64,000 nucleotides of DNA from Actinomycetales bacterium (GTDB taxonomy: Bacteria > Actinomycetota > Actinomycetes > Actinomycetales > Dermatophilaceae), in NCBI GenBank assembly GCA_016710385.1, contig JADJVX010000018.1, positions 682,001 to 746,000 of the forward strand. Direction: 5' to 3'. The position numbers were made by a program, and so were the translations under genes. Shown piece by piece: positions 43,055 through 52,077 of the stretch. The notes beneath the pieces were generated by a model. It was not told where the DNA came from. It searched no databases and worked only from the letters and a program-made list of their open reading frames with translations. The first letter of the stretch is position 1, and every line of letters starts with the position of its first letter.

Positions 43055-44427
43055 AGTTGACTCATCCAAGATGCCCGCGTAGGTGCGTTCGTTGCCTCAT
43101 CCGAAGGTGCCCGCGTGGACCCTTCGAGGATGGAGCTCACGTTGGCTGTTCGGCGGCAGGTGACCAAGGCCCAGGTGGAGAGATACCGCAAGGGGACCAA
43201 GAGCGAGAAGGGCGCTGTCCTGGATGCGCTCACGCTGGCCACGGGGTGGCATCGCGACCATGCACGGAAAGCGTTGCGGTCTGCACTGTCAGGGCACGAG
43301 CCGCCGGCGCGGGCGGCTCGTGCGCCTCGGTACACCTATCCGCCTGAGAGCATCGAGGCGCTGGTCAAGTGCTGGGCCGTGCTGGGCGGGCCCGCCGGGA
43401 AAGTGCTGGCCCCGGCGCTGCCGGATCTGGTCCCGTCCCTGCTGCGACACGGTGAACTAGACCTGACACAGGAGCTGGCGGCGGCGCTGGCATCCATGTC
43501 GGCAGCCACGATCGACCGACGCCTGCGCCCCTGCAAGGTCGGTCTGGTCGCCGGGAAGGGCCGGTCGATGACCAAACCGGGCACCCTGCTCAAGTCCAGC
43601 ATCCCCATGAAGACCTGGCACGAATGGGACGACACCGCACCCGGGTTCATCGAGATCGACCTGGTCTCCCACGACGGCGGCGACAACAACGGCCACTTCG
43701 CCTACACGTTGAACGCCACCGACATCGCCACCGGCTGGACCGAGGCAATCACGGTGCGCTCCAAAGGAGAGCGCATCGTCAGTGCCGGGCTGGACCAGCT
43801 GCGCCTGGCATTCCCGTTCGCGGTCCTGGGCGTCCACTCCGACAACGGCAGTGAGTTCATCAACCACCACCTGCTCAAGTGGACCAGCGACCGCAAGATC
43901 ACCTTCACCCGCGGACGACCCAACCACAAGAACGACCAGGCCCACATCGAACAGAAGAACTGGACCGTGGTCCGCCACGCCGCCGGCTACTACCGCTACG
44001 ACACCCCCCGCGAGCTGGACCTACTCAACACGATGTGGCCCTTGATCTCACGCCTGCACAACCTGTTCACCCCGCAACAGAAACTCAAGACCAAGACCCG
44101 ACACGGCGCGAAAGTCACCAAGACCTACGACAAAGCCGCGACCCCACTGACCCGCCTCACCCGCGACCACCCCGGCCTGCTCCACCCCGTCGACGCCCGC
44201 GTCCTCGACCAGCACCACACCGGCCTCAACCCCGCCCAACTCCGCCGCGACATCGACCTGATCCAAGCCAACCTGCTCGAACTCGCCCGACGCCGCGGCA
44301 TCATCGCCACCCGCCGCAAAGCCAACGCCACCTACCTCAACCGCACCAAGATGACCCCCACCACGCGGGCAACCTCACACGAGTCAACGAATCAACCCAC
44401 GCGGGCATCTTGACGTGAGGCAACATG
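43055..44427 (+). mobile_element. Insertion sequence with doubled terminal repeats
   Basis: About 1.37 kb. Each end carries two copies of a 25-26 base motif (GTTG-C/A-CTCA...TGCCCGCGT): left at 43056-43080 and 43091-43116, right (inverted) at 44363-44388 and 44399-44424. One DDE transposase gene fills the interior. The word GTATGCC is absent. The element lies between tRNA-Gln and gltX. Confidence 0.85.
43115..44413 (+). CDS. DDE transposase with integrase catalytic core
   Basis: 432 aa, GTG start at 43115. The N-terminal part (about residues 10-140) is a DNA-binding region of helix-turn-helix type. The integrase core shows the three acidic residues: IEIDLVSHDGG (about 180), GVHSDNGSEFIN (about 238) and NDQAHIEQKNW (about 275). 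The Arg/Thr-rich C-terminus overlaps the inner right terminal repeat. The reading frame is intact, so the element may be active. IS family not named with confidence. Confidence 0.9.
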   Translation: MDPSRMELTLAVRRQVTKAQVERYRKGTKSEKGAVLDALTLATGWHRDHARKALRSALSGHEPPARAARAPRYTYPPESIEALVKCWAVLGGPAGKVLAPALPDLVPSLLRHGELDLTQELAAALASMSAATIDRRLRPCKVGLVAGKGRSMTKPGTLLKSSIPMKTWHEWDDTAPGFIEIDLVSHDGGDNNGHFAYTLNATDIATGWTEAITVRSKGERIVSAGLDQLRLAFPFAVLGVHSDNGSEFINHHLLKWTSDRKITFTRGRPNHKNDQAHIEQKNWTVVRHAAGYYRYDTPRELDLLNTMWPLISRLHNLFTPQQKLKTKTRHGAKVTKTYDKAATPLTRLTRDHPGLLHPVDARVLDQHHTGLNPAQLRRDIDLIQANLLELARRRGIIATRRKANATYLNRTKMTPTTRATSHESTNQPTRAS

Positions 44428-44463
44428 ATCGCCGCAGCTTCGTCGGGGTGCCTGGAGCGGGGT

Positions 44464-45990
44464 TCAGAGTGTGTCTCGCAGCGCTCGCAGCCGCATCAGC
44501 GTCGAGGTCTTGCCGAGGATCTCCATGGATTCAAAGAGCGGAGGCGAGATGCGTTGGCCCGAGACCGCCGTCCGCAGCGGTCCGAAGGCCACCTTGGGTT
44601 TGACGCCAAGGCCGGTGACGATTGCCTCGCGCAGCACCTGCTCGATGCCTGCGGCGTGCCACGCCGAGTCGGCACCAAGCACACCGGTGCCGTGGTCGTC
44701 GATGTCGCCCAGAGCATGCAGTGCCGCGTCGAGAACCTCGGGCGAGCGTGCATCCAGAGTCGCGCGGGCGTCGGGCGCGATCTCGATGACGTCGTCCCCG
44801 AGATAGAACGGCGCCACCAGAGGGAGGGCCTCGGTGAGCTTGACGATGCGGGTCTGGATGAGCTCGGCGATCTGCTTCAGCCGCCCCAACTCCCCGAGAG
44901 ACGGGTTATCCGAGAGAATGCCCGCTGCTTCCAGGAAGGGCAGCAGACGCGAGGCGAACTCCCCCACCGGCAGGCTGCGGATCCACACCCCATTGAGCCA
45001 GTCGAGCTTGTCGAGGTTGAACATCGAGCCGGCCGGATTGACCTTGGCCCAGTCGAAACGCTCGGCGAACTCGTCGAAGGTGAACACCTCACGCTCACTG
45101 CCGTCCGCCTCGAGGATGGGCGGATAACCCTGCAGGGCAAGGAAATTGACGAGGGCCTCGGGGAGATACCCCTGTTCGCGGAACCATGTCAAACGCGCCC
45201 ACGGGCTCTTGCGCTTTGAGATCTTGGCCTTCTTCTCGTCACGCAGCAGCGGCATGTGCGCGAACTCCGGGGGCGTGATCCCGAGCCAGCGATAGAGCAG
45301 CAGGTGCTTGGGCGTCGAGGAAATCCACTCCTGACCGCGCACGACGTGGGTGATACCCATCTCGTGGTCGTCGACGACGACAGCCAGGTGATAGGTCGGA
45401 AAGCCATCGGTCTTGAGGATCACCTGGTCGTCGGGCACCGGGGCGTCGATCCGGCCGGCGATGAGGTCGACGAAGCTGGTCTCGAGGTCGTCGGGTATCC
45501 GCATCCGCACGACCGGAGCCTCGCTGAAACCCGGCAACGCAGCCCGTTGCTCGCGAGTCTTGCCCAGGCATAGCCGGTCATAGCCCGTCGGCTGCTTGCG
45601 ACGCTGCTGCTCCTCCCGCATCTGGGTGAGCCGTTCTGGCGAGCACCAGCAGTAGTAGGCGTGACCGTCCTCGAGCAACCGCTGCACGTAGGGTGCATAC
45701 GTTTCCAGCCGCTCGGACTGCCGATAGGGAGCGCACGGGCCGCCCACGTCAGGGCCTTCGTCCCACGTCAGCCCCAGCCAGTGCAGGGTGTCGAAGATCT
45801 GCGCCTCACTGCCGGCCTGCAGCCGGGCCCGGTCGGTGTCCTCGATCCGCAGGATGAACCGCCCGCCGCGCTGGCGGGCGAAGGCGAGGTCGAACATCGA
45901 CATGTATGCCGTGCCGACGTGCGGATCGCCGGTCGGAGACGGCGCGACGCGCAGACGCACCGCGCCCGGGAGTGTGCTGGAGGCTGTCAT
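44464..45990 (-). CDS. gltX: Glutamyl-tRNA synthetase
   Basis: 508 aa from ATG 45990; the open frame continues upstream but the family start is MTASSTLPGAVRLRVAPSPTGDPHVGT. The HIGH-like motif APSPTGDPHVGTAY is at 16-29, CWC zinc-like Cys near 118, and the KMSKS loop is the KISKR variant (AKISKRKSPW). It charges tRNA-Glu (and in many actinobacteria tRNA-Gln, later amidated by GatCAB). Confidence 0.96.
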   Translation of the reverse strand: MTASSTLPGAVRLRVAPSPTGDPHVGTAYMSMFDLAFARQRGGRFILRIEDTDRARLQAGSEAQIFDTLHWLGLTWDEGPDVGGPCAPYRQSERLETYAPYVQRLLEDGHAYYCWCSPERLTQMREEQQRRKQPTGYDRLCLGKTREQRAALPGFSEAPVVRMRIPDDLETSFVDLIAGRIDAPVPDDQVILKTDGFPTYHLAVVVDDHEMGITHVVRGQEWISSTPKHLLLYRWLGITPPEFAHMPLLRDEKKAKISKRKSPWARLTWFREQGYLPEALVNFLALQGYPPILEADGSEREVFTFDEFAERFDWAKVNPAGSMFNLDKLDWLNGVWIRSLPVGEFASRLLPFLEAAGILSDNPSLGELGRLKQIAELIQTRIVKLTEALPLVAPFYLGDDVIEIAPDARATLDARSPEVLDAALHALGDIDDHGTGVLGADSAWHAAGIEQVLREAIVTGLGVKPKVAFGPLRTAVSGQRISPPLFESMEILGKTSTLMRLRALRDTL

Positions 45991-46055
45991 GGTCCCACCA
46001 GCGTAGAGCCTGCCGCGGCGGCGTTCGCGCGGCGCCACCGCCCCGGCGTCGTCCC

Positions 46056-46838
46056 TCAGCGCCGTCGGACGAAGGGGTTGTCGAGCACCCCGATGCCCTC
46101 GATGTCGACAGTCACCCGCTGTCCCGCCTCGACCGGCCCGACGCCTGCGGGCGTCCCGGTGAGGATGACGTCGCCCGGCAGGAGCGTGAATGCCGCCGAT
46201 GCGTAGGCGATCAATGCGGCCACGCCGTGCACCATGTCGGCGGTTGTGCCGTCTTGCACGACTTCGCCGTCCCGGCGAGTCCGGATCCGCAACGCCGCCG
46301 GATCCAGCTCGGTCTCGATCCACGGACCCAGCGGGCAGGAGGTGTCGAAGCCCTTCGCGCGCGCCCACTGACCATCCGAACGCTGCCAGTTGCGCGCGGA
46401 CACATCGTTGGCGCAGGTGTAGCCGAACACGCACGCCAGCGCCTGCTCGACGCGCACGTCCTTGGCGATCTTGCCGATGACGACGGCGAGTTCGCCCTCG
46501 TAGTGCACCTCGGTCGCACCTGGCGGGAGGATCACCGGATCTCCTGGGCCGCACACCGCTGTGTTGGGGACGAGGAACATCATCGGTTCGGCAGGCACCT
46601 CGTTGCCGAGTTCGCGGGCGTGGTCGGCGTAGTTGCGCCCGATCCCCACGACCTTGCTGCGCGGAATGACCGGCGCGAGTAGCCGCGCCTCGTCCAGCGG
46701 CACCGGCGCTCCCCCGGCGGGGCGCACCCCGACGTACAGCGGATCCCCTTGGAGCGGAAGGAGCACCGCATCGGGCCCCTCGCCACGCACGACTCCGTAT
46801 GCCGGGTCGTCACCGATGGTGTATCTCGCGATGCGCAC
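46056..46838 (-). CDS. Fumarylacetoacetate hydrolase-family protein
   Basis: 260 aa. FAH core motifs: VVGIGRNYADHARELG near 70, PNTAVCGPGDPVILP near 95, VHYEGELAVVIGK near 110 (metal ligand Glu residues), GYTCANDVSARNWQ near 145 and GDVILTGTPAGVGP near 225. The family includes isomerases/decarboxylases of aromatic degradation and acylpyruvases. The position upstream of gltX is conserved in actinobacteria, so a housekeeping acylpyruvate or oxaloacetate-type activity is possible. Confidence 0.88.
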   Translation of the reverse strand: MRIARYTIGDDPAYGVVRGEGPDAVLLPLQGDPLYVGVRPAGGAPVPLDEARLLAPVIPRSKVVGIGRNYADHARELGNEVPAEPMMFLVPNTAVCGPGDPVILPPGATEVHYEGELAVVIGKIAKDVRVEQALACVFGYTCANDVSARNWQRSDGQWARAKGFDTSCPLGPWIETELDPAALRIRTRRDGEVVQDGTTADMVHGVAALIAYASAAFTLLPGDVILTGTPAGVGPVEAGQRVTVDIEGIGVLDNPFVRRR

Positions 46839-46847
46839 CCCCCGACT

Positions 46848-47723
46848 CTAGCCAGCGGCCGCGAGGTCCATGTCTTCCAGGGCGGCCACCACGGCGTCGG
46901 CCAGCACGGCATACCCGGTGTCATTGGTGTGGATGTCGCCCAAGGTGCACATCCACGTCCATTGGCAGATTCGCAGCACGTTCAGGGGCAGCTGCATGCC
47001 ACCGCCAGCCGGCACCAGTGTCCAGACCGGGCTGGAAAACGCTCCCGCGACGTCCGCTCCGACGCCCCCGACGCTCGTGGCGGCCGCGACGAGACCGGCG
47101 TTGAAGGCCTGCAGTCCAGCAGTCGTGGTCGTGGCCAGGGCCTGCCCGGACGGGCCGGTGAGCCACGCCGCGAGGAACGGGTTGTAGTAGCTCAGCACGA
47201 CGATCGCGGCATGGGGCGCGTCGGCGCGCAACTGGGCGAGGATCGCCTGGGCGTTGGCATGCACGGTGCCCATGGCGCGCACGAAGCAGGCCTGGTCCAG
47301 CGCCCCGCCTGCCGCGCACCGGGTGATGTCGTTGGCTCCGATGTCGAGCGTGATGACGCGCACGAACTGCCCATGTGCATGGAGGAAGGCGCGTGCTGCC
47401 GCCAGTTGAGAGCCGGTGGGGTAGGCGCATCGCCCGCCGTCGATCATCGTCACCGTGGTCTCGCCCGAGCACGCGAGGTTGACCAACTCGGTCCTGGGCG
47501 CCGTGCGCCGCACGGCGGTGAGAACCCCGCCGACGTAACCGCCGGTGCGATCGTCACCGACGCCGGGTTGGTAACCGGCCGCGAGCGAGTCGCCGAGAGC
47601 GAGGTAGTAGCCCTTGGCGTGGGCTCTGCCCTGCGGCGAGGGATCGGCGCCGGCGCTCGGGGCGACGATCACACCGGTGCCGGCGAAGAGGGCGACAACC
47701 GCGAGGACAACGAGGCGTCTCAT
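46848..47723 (-). CDS. Secreted SGNH/GDSL hydrolase
   Basis: 291 aa from ATG 47723; a longer frame to 47777 is possible. Signal peptide: MRRLVVLAVVALFAGTGVIVAPSAGA with a likely AxA cleavage site. Block I ALGDSLAAG (catalytic Ser), block III IGANDI, and block V DIHTND (Asp/His pair) are all present. Two Cys pairs (ACSGET/GGRCAYP; ITRCAA/DQACF) suggest disulphides. It is an exported esterase or lipase; the substrate is unknown. Confidence 0.88.
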   Translation of the reverse strand: MRRLVVLAVVALFAGTGVIVAPSAGADPSPQGRAHAKGYYLALGDSLAAGYQPGVGDDRTGGYVGGVLTAVRRTAPRTELVNLACSGETTVTMIDGGRCAYPTGSQLAAARAFLHAHGQFVRVITLDIGANDITRCAAGGALDQACFVRAMGTVHANAQAILAQLRADAPHAAIVVLSYYNPFLAAWLTGPSGQALATTTTAGLQAFNAGLVAAATSVGGVGADVAGAFSSPVWTLVPAGGGMQLPLNVLRICQWTWMCTLGDIHTNDTGYAVLADAVVAALEDMDLAAAG

Positions 47724-47868
47724 CTGGGCAGGATGACACGGCTGCCGCCGCCCGGATGACGTTTCGGAGATTTCCACGGGCGCTCCACCGCCGCGCCCCA
47801 GCGATCCGGGCAGCGATCCGCCAGCGATGCGGCCGGGGATGGTGGTAGCCGGACTAACCTGGCGACCC

Positions 47869-48759
47869 GTGGAGATCGACCTGGCCCGTCATGAATGGGA
47901 GTCCGCCGCGCAGGCTCATGCCGAGCGCGCGGATCGGCTCACCGCCGGGCATCGGCAGCGCCGCCTCACCGGCACGCCCCACGCGGTCGAGGACTTCCTC
48001 TTCACCTACTACCGCTTCTCGCCGACCGCCCTGCGCCGGTGGTCGCCGGGCGCCGGCGTCCGGATGCGCGACGCGGCCGGGCACGAGATCGCACGGCAAC
48101 GCTTCATGGTCGCAGCGGGGCCGGACGTCCGGGTCGATCGCACGGCATACCTGCAGGAGCGCGGCGAACTGGCGCGATTCGTAAGGGAATTGGTGATCAC
48201 AACCGCTGACCGCCCCCCGCAGTGGGGGTGCTTCGCGCGTCATGAGTGGGCGATGGTCTATCGCATGACACCCGAGCAGGTGCGCCACCAGAGCCTGCCA
48301 CTGCGCCTGGATCCGCGCGAGACGGATGCGGTCGTCGAGGCGGCGCCGCTGGTGTGCACGCATTTCGACGCTTATCGGTTCTTCACCGAGCCTGCGCGCC
48401 CGCTCAACACCCGCACGCTCACCCGAGATGCTGTGATGCGCCACGAGCAGCCTGGGTGCCTCCACGCCGGCATGGACCTTTACACATGGGCGATGAAGCT
48501 CGCCCCGGGGATCCCCAGCGAGCTGGCGCTGGACTGCTTCGAGTTGGCCATGCGGCTTCGCGCGCTCGACATGCGCGCCTCCCCCTACGACACCACGTCG
48601 CTTGGCTACACCCCCATCGCCATTGAAACGCCCACGGGCAGAGCGGAATTCACCGCACTACAGCGCGAGTATGCCGCGTCGGCCCAGGTGCTGCGTCGGC
48701 GCCTGGCAGACGCGTGCGACCTGGTCTTGGCCGAACAATTGGACGCTCAGCGCCAGTAG
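47869..48759 (+). CDS. Conserved actinobacterial protein, often annotated 3-methyladenine DNA glycosylase
   Basis: 296 aa from GTG 47869 (an earlier GTG/ATG frame start at 47827 would add 14 residues). The fold is uncertain; conserved parts are FLFTYYRFSPTALRRWSPG, GCFARHEWAMVYRM and PGCLHAGMDLYTWAMKLAPGIPSELALDCFELA. The label DNA glycosylase circulates for this family but I see no helix-hairpin-helix. It may instead resemble a metal-dependent enzyme given its many His residues. It ends 13 bases inside the convergent acetyltransferase gene. Confidence 0.6.
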   Translation: MEIDLARHEWESAAQAHAERADRLTAGHRQRRLTGTPHAVEDFLFTYYRFSPTALRRWSPGAGVRMRDAAGHEIARQRFMVAAGPDVRVDRTAYLQERGELARFVRELVITTADRPPQWGCFARHEWAMVYRMTPEQVRHQSLPLRLDPRETDAVVEAAPLVCTHFDAYRFFTEPARPLNTRTLTRDAVMRHEQPGCLHAGMDLYTWAMKLAPGIPSELALDCFELAMRLRALDMRASPYDTTSLGYTPIAIETPTGRAEFTALQREYAASAQVLRRRLADACDLVLAEQLDAQRQ

Positions 48760-49334
48760 GTCGCCCGCGACCCTCGGCCACCCTGCCCAGCAGTCGGCAA
48801 GGTCTTGCACAGCAGCGGAAGGATGCGCCCAGGCACCGAGCCGAGGCGCTCACCGACGGTGACAGCGCCGACCTGCTCGTAGAAGCCGGCAGCCTGCGGG
48901 TCGGCTTCGATGTAGAGCCGGCGCCAGCCTCTCGTCAACGCGGCCGACACCGCCGCCTGGAAAAGCACCCGTCCGACCCCGGCCCCGATGAAGTCGGGCT
49001 CGACGAAGAGCATCTGCAATTCGCCTACTGGCACGCCGGATTCGACCTCTGAGCGGTCTGCTGCGGGCAGCGCACCGGTGACCGGACCGAGCAGGTAGAA
49101 CCCGGCGAGGACGCCGTCGACATCGGCCACGACGGCCTGGGTGGCCTGGGCTTCGGTGAGCGTGAGTTCCTCGCGGAAAGCGGCCATGAGTGAGTCGGAA
49201 TAGCCCCAGAACGCCTTGCTGCGGAAGGCCAGGTCGCTCAGGACCGCAGCATCACCGGCCTGGGCCGGGCGGAGCACCAGGCCGCCCTGGGTCGGCGGCA
49301 GGGCGGCGGTCGGAGGCATGATCGAGGTGCTCAT
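48747..49334 (-). CDS. GNAT-family N-acetyltransferase
   Basis: 195 aa from ATG 49334, overlapping the cimA stop by four bases (ATGA). The GNAT core is clear: LVLRPAQAGDAAVLSDLAF (motif C), ELQMLFVEPDFIGAGVGRVLFQAAVSAALTRGW (motif A acetyl-CoA loop GAGVG), and YIEADPQAAGFYEQVGA (motif B). The substrate is unknown. Translational coupling to cimA is probable. Confidence 0.88.
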   Translation of the reverse strand: MSTSIMPPTAALPPTQGGLVLRPAQAGDAAVLSDLAFRSKAFWGYSDSLMAAFREELTLTEAQATQAVVADVDGVLAGFYLLGPVTGALPAADRSEVESGVPVGELQMLFVEPDFIGAGVGRVLFQAAVSAALTRGWRRLYIEADPQAAGFYEQVGAVTVGERLGSVPGRILPLLCKTLPTAGQGGRGSRATYWR

Positions 49335-50929
49335 CGGGCCGGCACCCCCTGGCGGTTGAGTCCATAGGTGATGCCGTCGACGAGGGCGCGCCAACTCGCC
49401 TCAACGATATTGGGGGCCACCCCGACGGTCTGCCAGGTGGTCCGCGCGTCGGCGGTCTCGATGAGCACCCGCGTGATCGCGTCGGTGCCATGCGAGGCGT
49501 CGAGGATGCGCACCTTGAAGTCGACGAGCTCGAGCGACTCCAGCTCCGGGTAGACCGCGCTGAGCGCCTGGCGCAGGGCGTGGTCGAGGGCGTTGACCGG
49601 GCCGTTGCCCTCACCGGTGGCCACGTGGCGGCGCCCTCCGGCGGTGAGCTTGACGGTGGCTTCCGAGGTGGCCTCGCCGGCCTCTCGGGCGTCGGTGATG
49701 ACCCGCCACGACTCGACGTCGAAGTAGCTCACGGCCTGGCCGAGGTGCCGGCGCAGCAGCAGTTCGAACGACGCGTCCGCCGCATCGAAAGTCCACCCCT
49801 TGAGTTCGAGGTCCTTTACCTCGGCCAGCAGACCGGCCACGAGCGTCGGTGAATCGGCGAGGTCGACACCCATCTCGGCGGCCTTGAGCTCGATGCTCGC
49901 CCGACCGGCCATGTCCGACACCAGGGTGCGCATCGCATTGCCGATCAACGACGGGTCGGTGTGCTGGTAAAGGTCGGGGTCGACCTTGAGCGCGCTGGCG
50001 TGCAGCCCGGCCTTGTGGGCGAAGGCGCTCGCTCCGACATACGGTTGCCTGCTGTAGGGGGGCACGTTGGTCACCTCGCTGATCGCGTGCGCGATCCGGG
50101 TGGCTTCGCGCAGCCGCTCAGGAGCCACCAGCGGGCGACCCTGCTTGATCTGCAGGTTCGAGACCACGGTGAGGATGTTGGCGTTGCCGGTGCGCTCGCC
50201 GTAACCGTTGACGGTGCCCTGCACGTGGGTTGCTCCCGCGTCGACAGCGGCCATCGAATTGGCCACCGCGCAGCCGGTGTCGTTGTGGCAGTGGATGCCG
50301 ATGCGCGCAGCAGTGCCGTCGATGACATCCCGCACCACGTCGGCGATCTGGTTGGGCAGCATGCCGCCGTTGGTGTCGCACAAGGCGATGACCTCCGCGC
50401 CGGACTCCGCCGCGGCGCGCACGCACTCGAGGGCGTAGTCGCGGTCGAGCCGGTAGCCGTCGAAGAAGTGCTCGGCGTCGACGAAGACGCGCCGGCCCTC
50501 CCCCCGCAGGAAGGACACCGTGTCGCGGATCATCGCGAGGTTCTCGGCCAGCGTCGTGCGCAACGCCTGCTCCACATGCCGGGTGTGTGACTTGGCCACC
50601 AGGGTGACCACCGGCGCTCCTGAGTCCAGCAGCGCCCGCACGAGGACATCGTCGGCCGCGGTGCCGCCGGCCCGGCGGGTCGCCCCGAACGCCGCGAGAG
50701 TGGCGTGGCGCAGGTCGAGCTCCCGCTGCGCCCGAGCGAAGAACTCGGTGTCCTTCGGGTTGGCTCCGGGCCAGCCGCCCTCGATGAACCCGACCCCGAG
50801 GTCGTCCAGTTGCCGCGCAATCGCCAGCTTGTCCGATACCGAGAGGTTGAGCCCCTCCTGCTGGGCGCCGTCGCGCAGCGTGGTGTCGTAGACGTGGAGG
50901 TCGGTCGGCGTGCTGGTCGTGCGGGACAT
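49331..50929 (-). CDS. cimA: (R)-Citramalate synthase
   Basis: 532 aa from ATG 50929, the length of CimA. DHS family: LHVYDTTLRDGAQQEGLNLSVSDKLAIARQLDDLG near the start, FIEGGWPGANPKD, CDTNGGMLPNQIADVV, HCHNDTGCAVANSMAAVDAG, VQGTVNGYGERTGNANI. The C-terminal 130 residues form the LeuA allosteric domain. CimA condenses pyruvate with acetyl-CoA, a threonine-independent route to isoleucine. The EGGWPG form fits CimA better than LeuA. A leader peptide and hairpins lie upstream. Confidence 0.9.
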   Translation of the reverse strand: MSRTTSTPTDLHVYDTTLRDGAQQEGLNLSVSDKLAIARQLDDLGVGFIEGGWPGANPKDTEFFARAQRELDLRHATLAAFGATRRAGGTAADDVLVRALLDSGAPVVTLVAKSHTRHVEQALRTTLAENLAMIRDTVSFLRGEGRRVFVDAEHFFDGYRLDRDYALECVRAAAESGAEVIALCDTNGGMLPNQIADVVRDVIDGTAARIGIHCHNDTGCAVANSMAAVDAGATHVQGTVNGYGERTGNANILTVVSNLQIKQGRPLVAPERLREATRIAHAISEVTNVPPYSRQPYVGASAFAHKAGLHASALKVDPDLYQHTDPSLIGNAMRTLVSDMAGRASIELKAAEMGVDLADSPTLVAGLLAEVKDLELKGWTFDAADASFELLLRRHLGQAVSYFDVESWRVITDAREAGEATSEATVKLTAGGRRHVATGEGNGPVNALDHALRQALSAVYPELESLELVDFKVRILDASHGTDAITRVLIETADARTTWQTVGVAPNIVEASWRALVDGITYGLNRQGVPAR

Positions 50930-51035
50930 GTTCTCTGCGGCTTTCGGTCGAGGCATGAATTGCGTGAGCGGGAACCCGGGGTTGATCGTTCCCCTCGCGC
51001 CGTCGGAGCCCGGCTGAGATGGTGCCGGGACCAAC

Positions 51036-51063
51036 AAAAAGACCCCCCGGGGTGTGGGAGGTC
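51036..51063 (-). terminator. Attenuator terminator upstream of cimA
   Basis: On the minus strand, GACCTCCC and GGGGGGTC pair (8 bp including a G-U) around ACACCCC and are followed by TTTTT (51036-51040). This is an intrinsic terminator located about 107 bases before the cimA start. Confidence 0.75.
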
Positions 51064-51064
51064 T

Positions 51065-51092
51065 GCGCGACGAGGAGATCGGCTCGTCGCGC
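51065..51092 (-). promoter_or_regulatory. Upstream hairpin of the cimA attenuator
   Basis: Perfect 10-bp stem (51065-51074 with 51083-51092), directly after the leader stop codon. A 10-base sequence at 51153-51162 is the exact complement of 51052-51061 inside the terminator stem, so alternative pairing could open the terminator. Confidence 0.65.
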
Positions 51093-51125
51093 CTAGCTAA
51101 TAACGATCGTGGTGACGGTAGTCAC
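51093..51125 (-). CDS. Leader peptide of the cimA attenuator
   Basis: GTG-start, 10-codon frame encoding MTTVTTIVIS then TAG. Eight of ten codons are Thr, Val or Ile (4 Thr, 2 Val, 2 Ile). This composition, followed by a hairpin and a T-tailed terminator, is what a branched-chain amino-acid attenuator requires. No good ribosome-binding site stands out (GGGAC is nearest). Confidence 0.65.
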   Translation of the reverse strand: MTTVTTIVIS

Positions 51126-51213
51126 ACGGGTCCCAAGGCTCACGGGCAGCAGCCTCCCACACGAGGAGACCAGACGGCATACTGTCTCGACATACGGGAC
51201 ACGCTGTCCAGCT

Positions 51214-52077
51214 TCACTCTCTGGTCACCCGTTGGACACGCGGTGTGAAGCGCCCGAGCAGCGCCTCGACCACCTGGGCGACACCGTCGTTTTCGTTGCT
51301 CGGACAGCGATGAGTGGCCTCGTTGTGCACATCGGCGTGCGCATTGGCGACGGCGAAAGACGCGCCGGCCCACCGGAGCATCGGCAGATCGTTGGGCATG
51401 TCGCCGAACGCCCACACCGCACCGGCAGGTATGCCGTGCGCCGCACACCAGCGCGCCAGTGCCGCCGCCTTGGTCACCCCGGGCGCGCTGATCTCGGCCA
51501 AGCCAGGTGCACCGGAATAGGCCAGCACTCCCCCGCTGCCGACCACGGCGCCCACGCGGGCCAGGAGCTCGTCGTCACTCAGTCCCGGCGCGGTCGCGAG
51601 CAGCTTCCCCACCGTCTCGCCGGACAGCCCCTCGATGGGGCCGGCGACAGCTCCCGCGGGATCCGACTCCGGATGCCGCGCGTGGAACACCGCCTCGATG
51701 TGTGGCCCACTCGCTCGCTCCGCGGCGAACCCGACGTCCGGCAGCGCTCGGCGCAGCCGCCTGACGAGCCCGAGGACCTGAGTGCGGTCGAACCCGCGCT
51801 CCTGGGTCACCCGACGACCGTGGACGTCATAGACCCACGCGCCGTTGCCGGCGATGACCGTGCCGTGCCCGCCCACCGCGTCGGCCACTGACGCGAGCCA
51901 ACGCGGCGGCCGGGCCGTGACAAACAGGACCCCGATCCCCACCTCCTGGGCAGCGTGGATGGCAGCGCGGGTGCGCGCCGAGATGCTGCCGTCCTCGCGC
52001 AGCAACGTCCCGTCGAGATCGGAGGCCAGCAGTGCCGGCCGACCCGACGGCAGGGTCACACCAGGCGGGTCAGCCAT
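51214..52077 (-). CDS. HAD-superfamily (Cof-type) hydrolase
   Basis: 287 aa from ATG 52077, overlapping the end of ilvE by 22 bases. HAD motifs: LLASDLDGTLLRED (nucleophile Asp), FVTARPP, KAAALARWC and GDMPNDLPML. It should dephosphorylate a small sugar or nucleotide phosphate; the target is unknown. Its frame stays open far upstream through ilvE, but this is only coincidence of GC-rich DNA. It lies between ilvE and the cimA leader region. Confidence 0.9.
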   Translation of the reverse strand: MADPPGVTLPSGRPALLASDLDGTLLREDGSISARTRAAIHAAQEVGIGVLFVTARPPRWLASVADAVGGHGTVIAGNGAWVYDVHGRRVTQERGFDRTQVLGLVRRLRRALPDVGFAAERASGPHIEAVFHARHPESDPAGAVAGPIEGLSGETVGKLLATAPGLSDDELLARVGAVVGSGGVLAYSGAPGLAEISAPGVTKAAALARWCAAHGIPAGAVWAFGDMPNDLPMLRWAGASFAVANAHADVHNEATHRCPSNENDGVAQVVEALLGRFTPRVQRVTRE

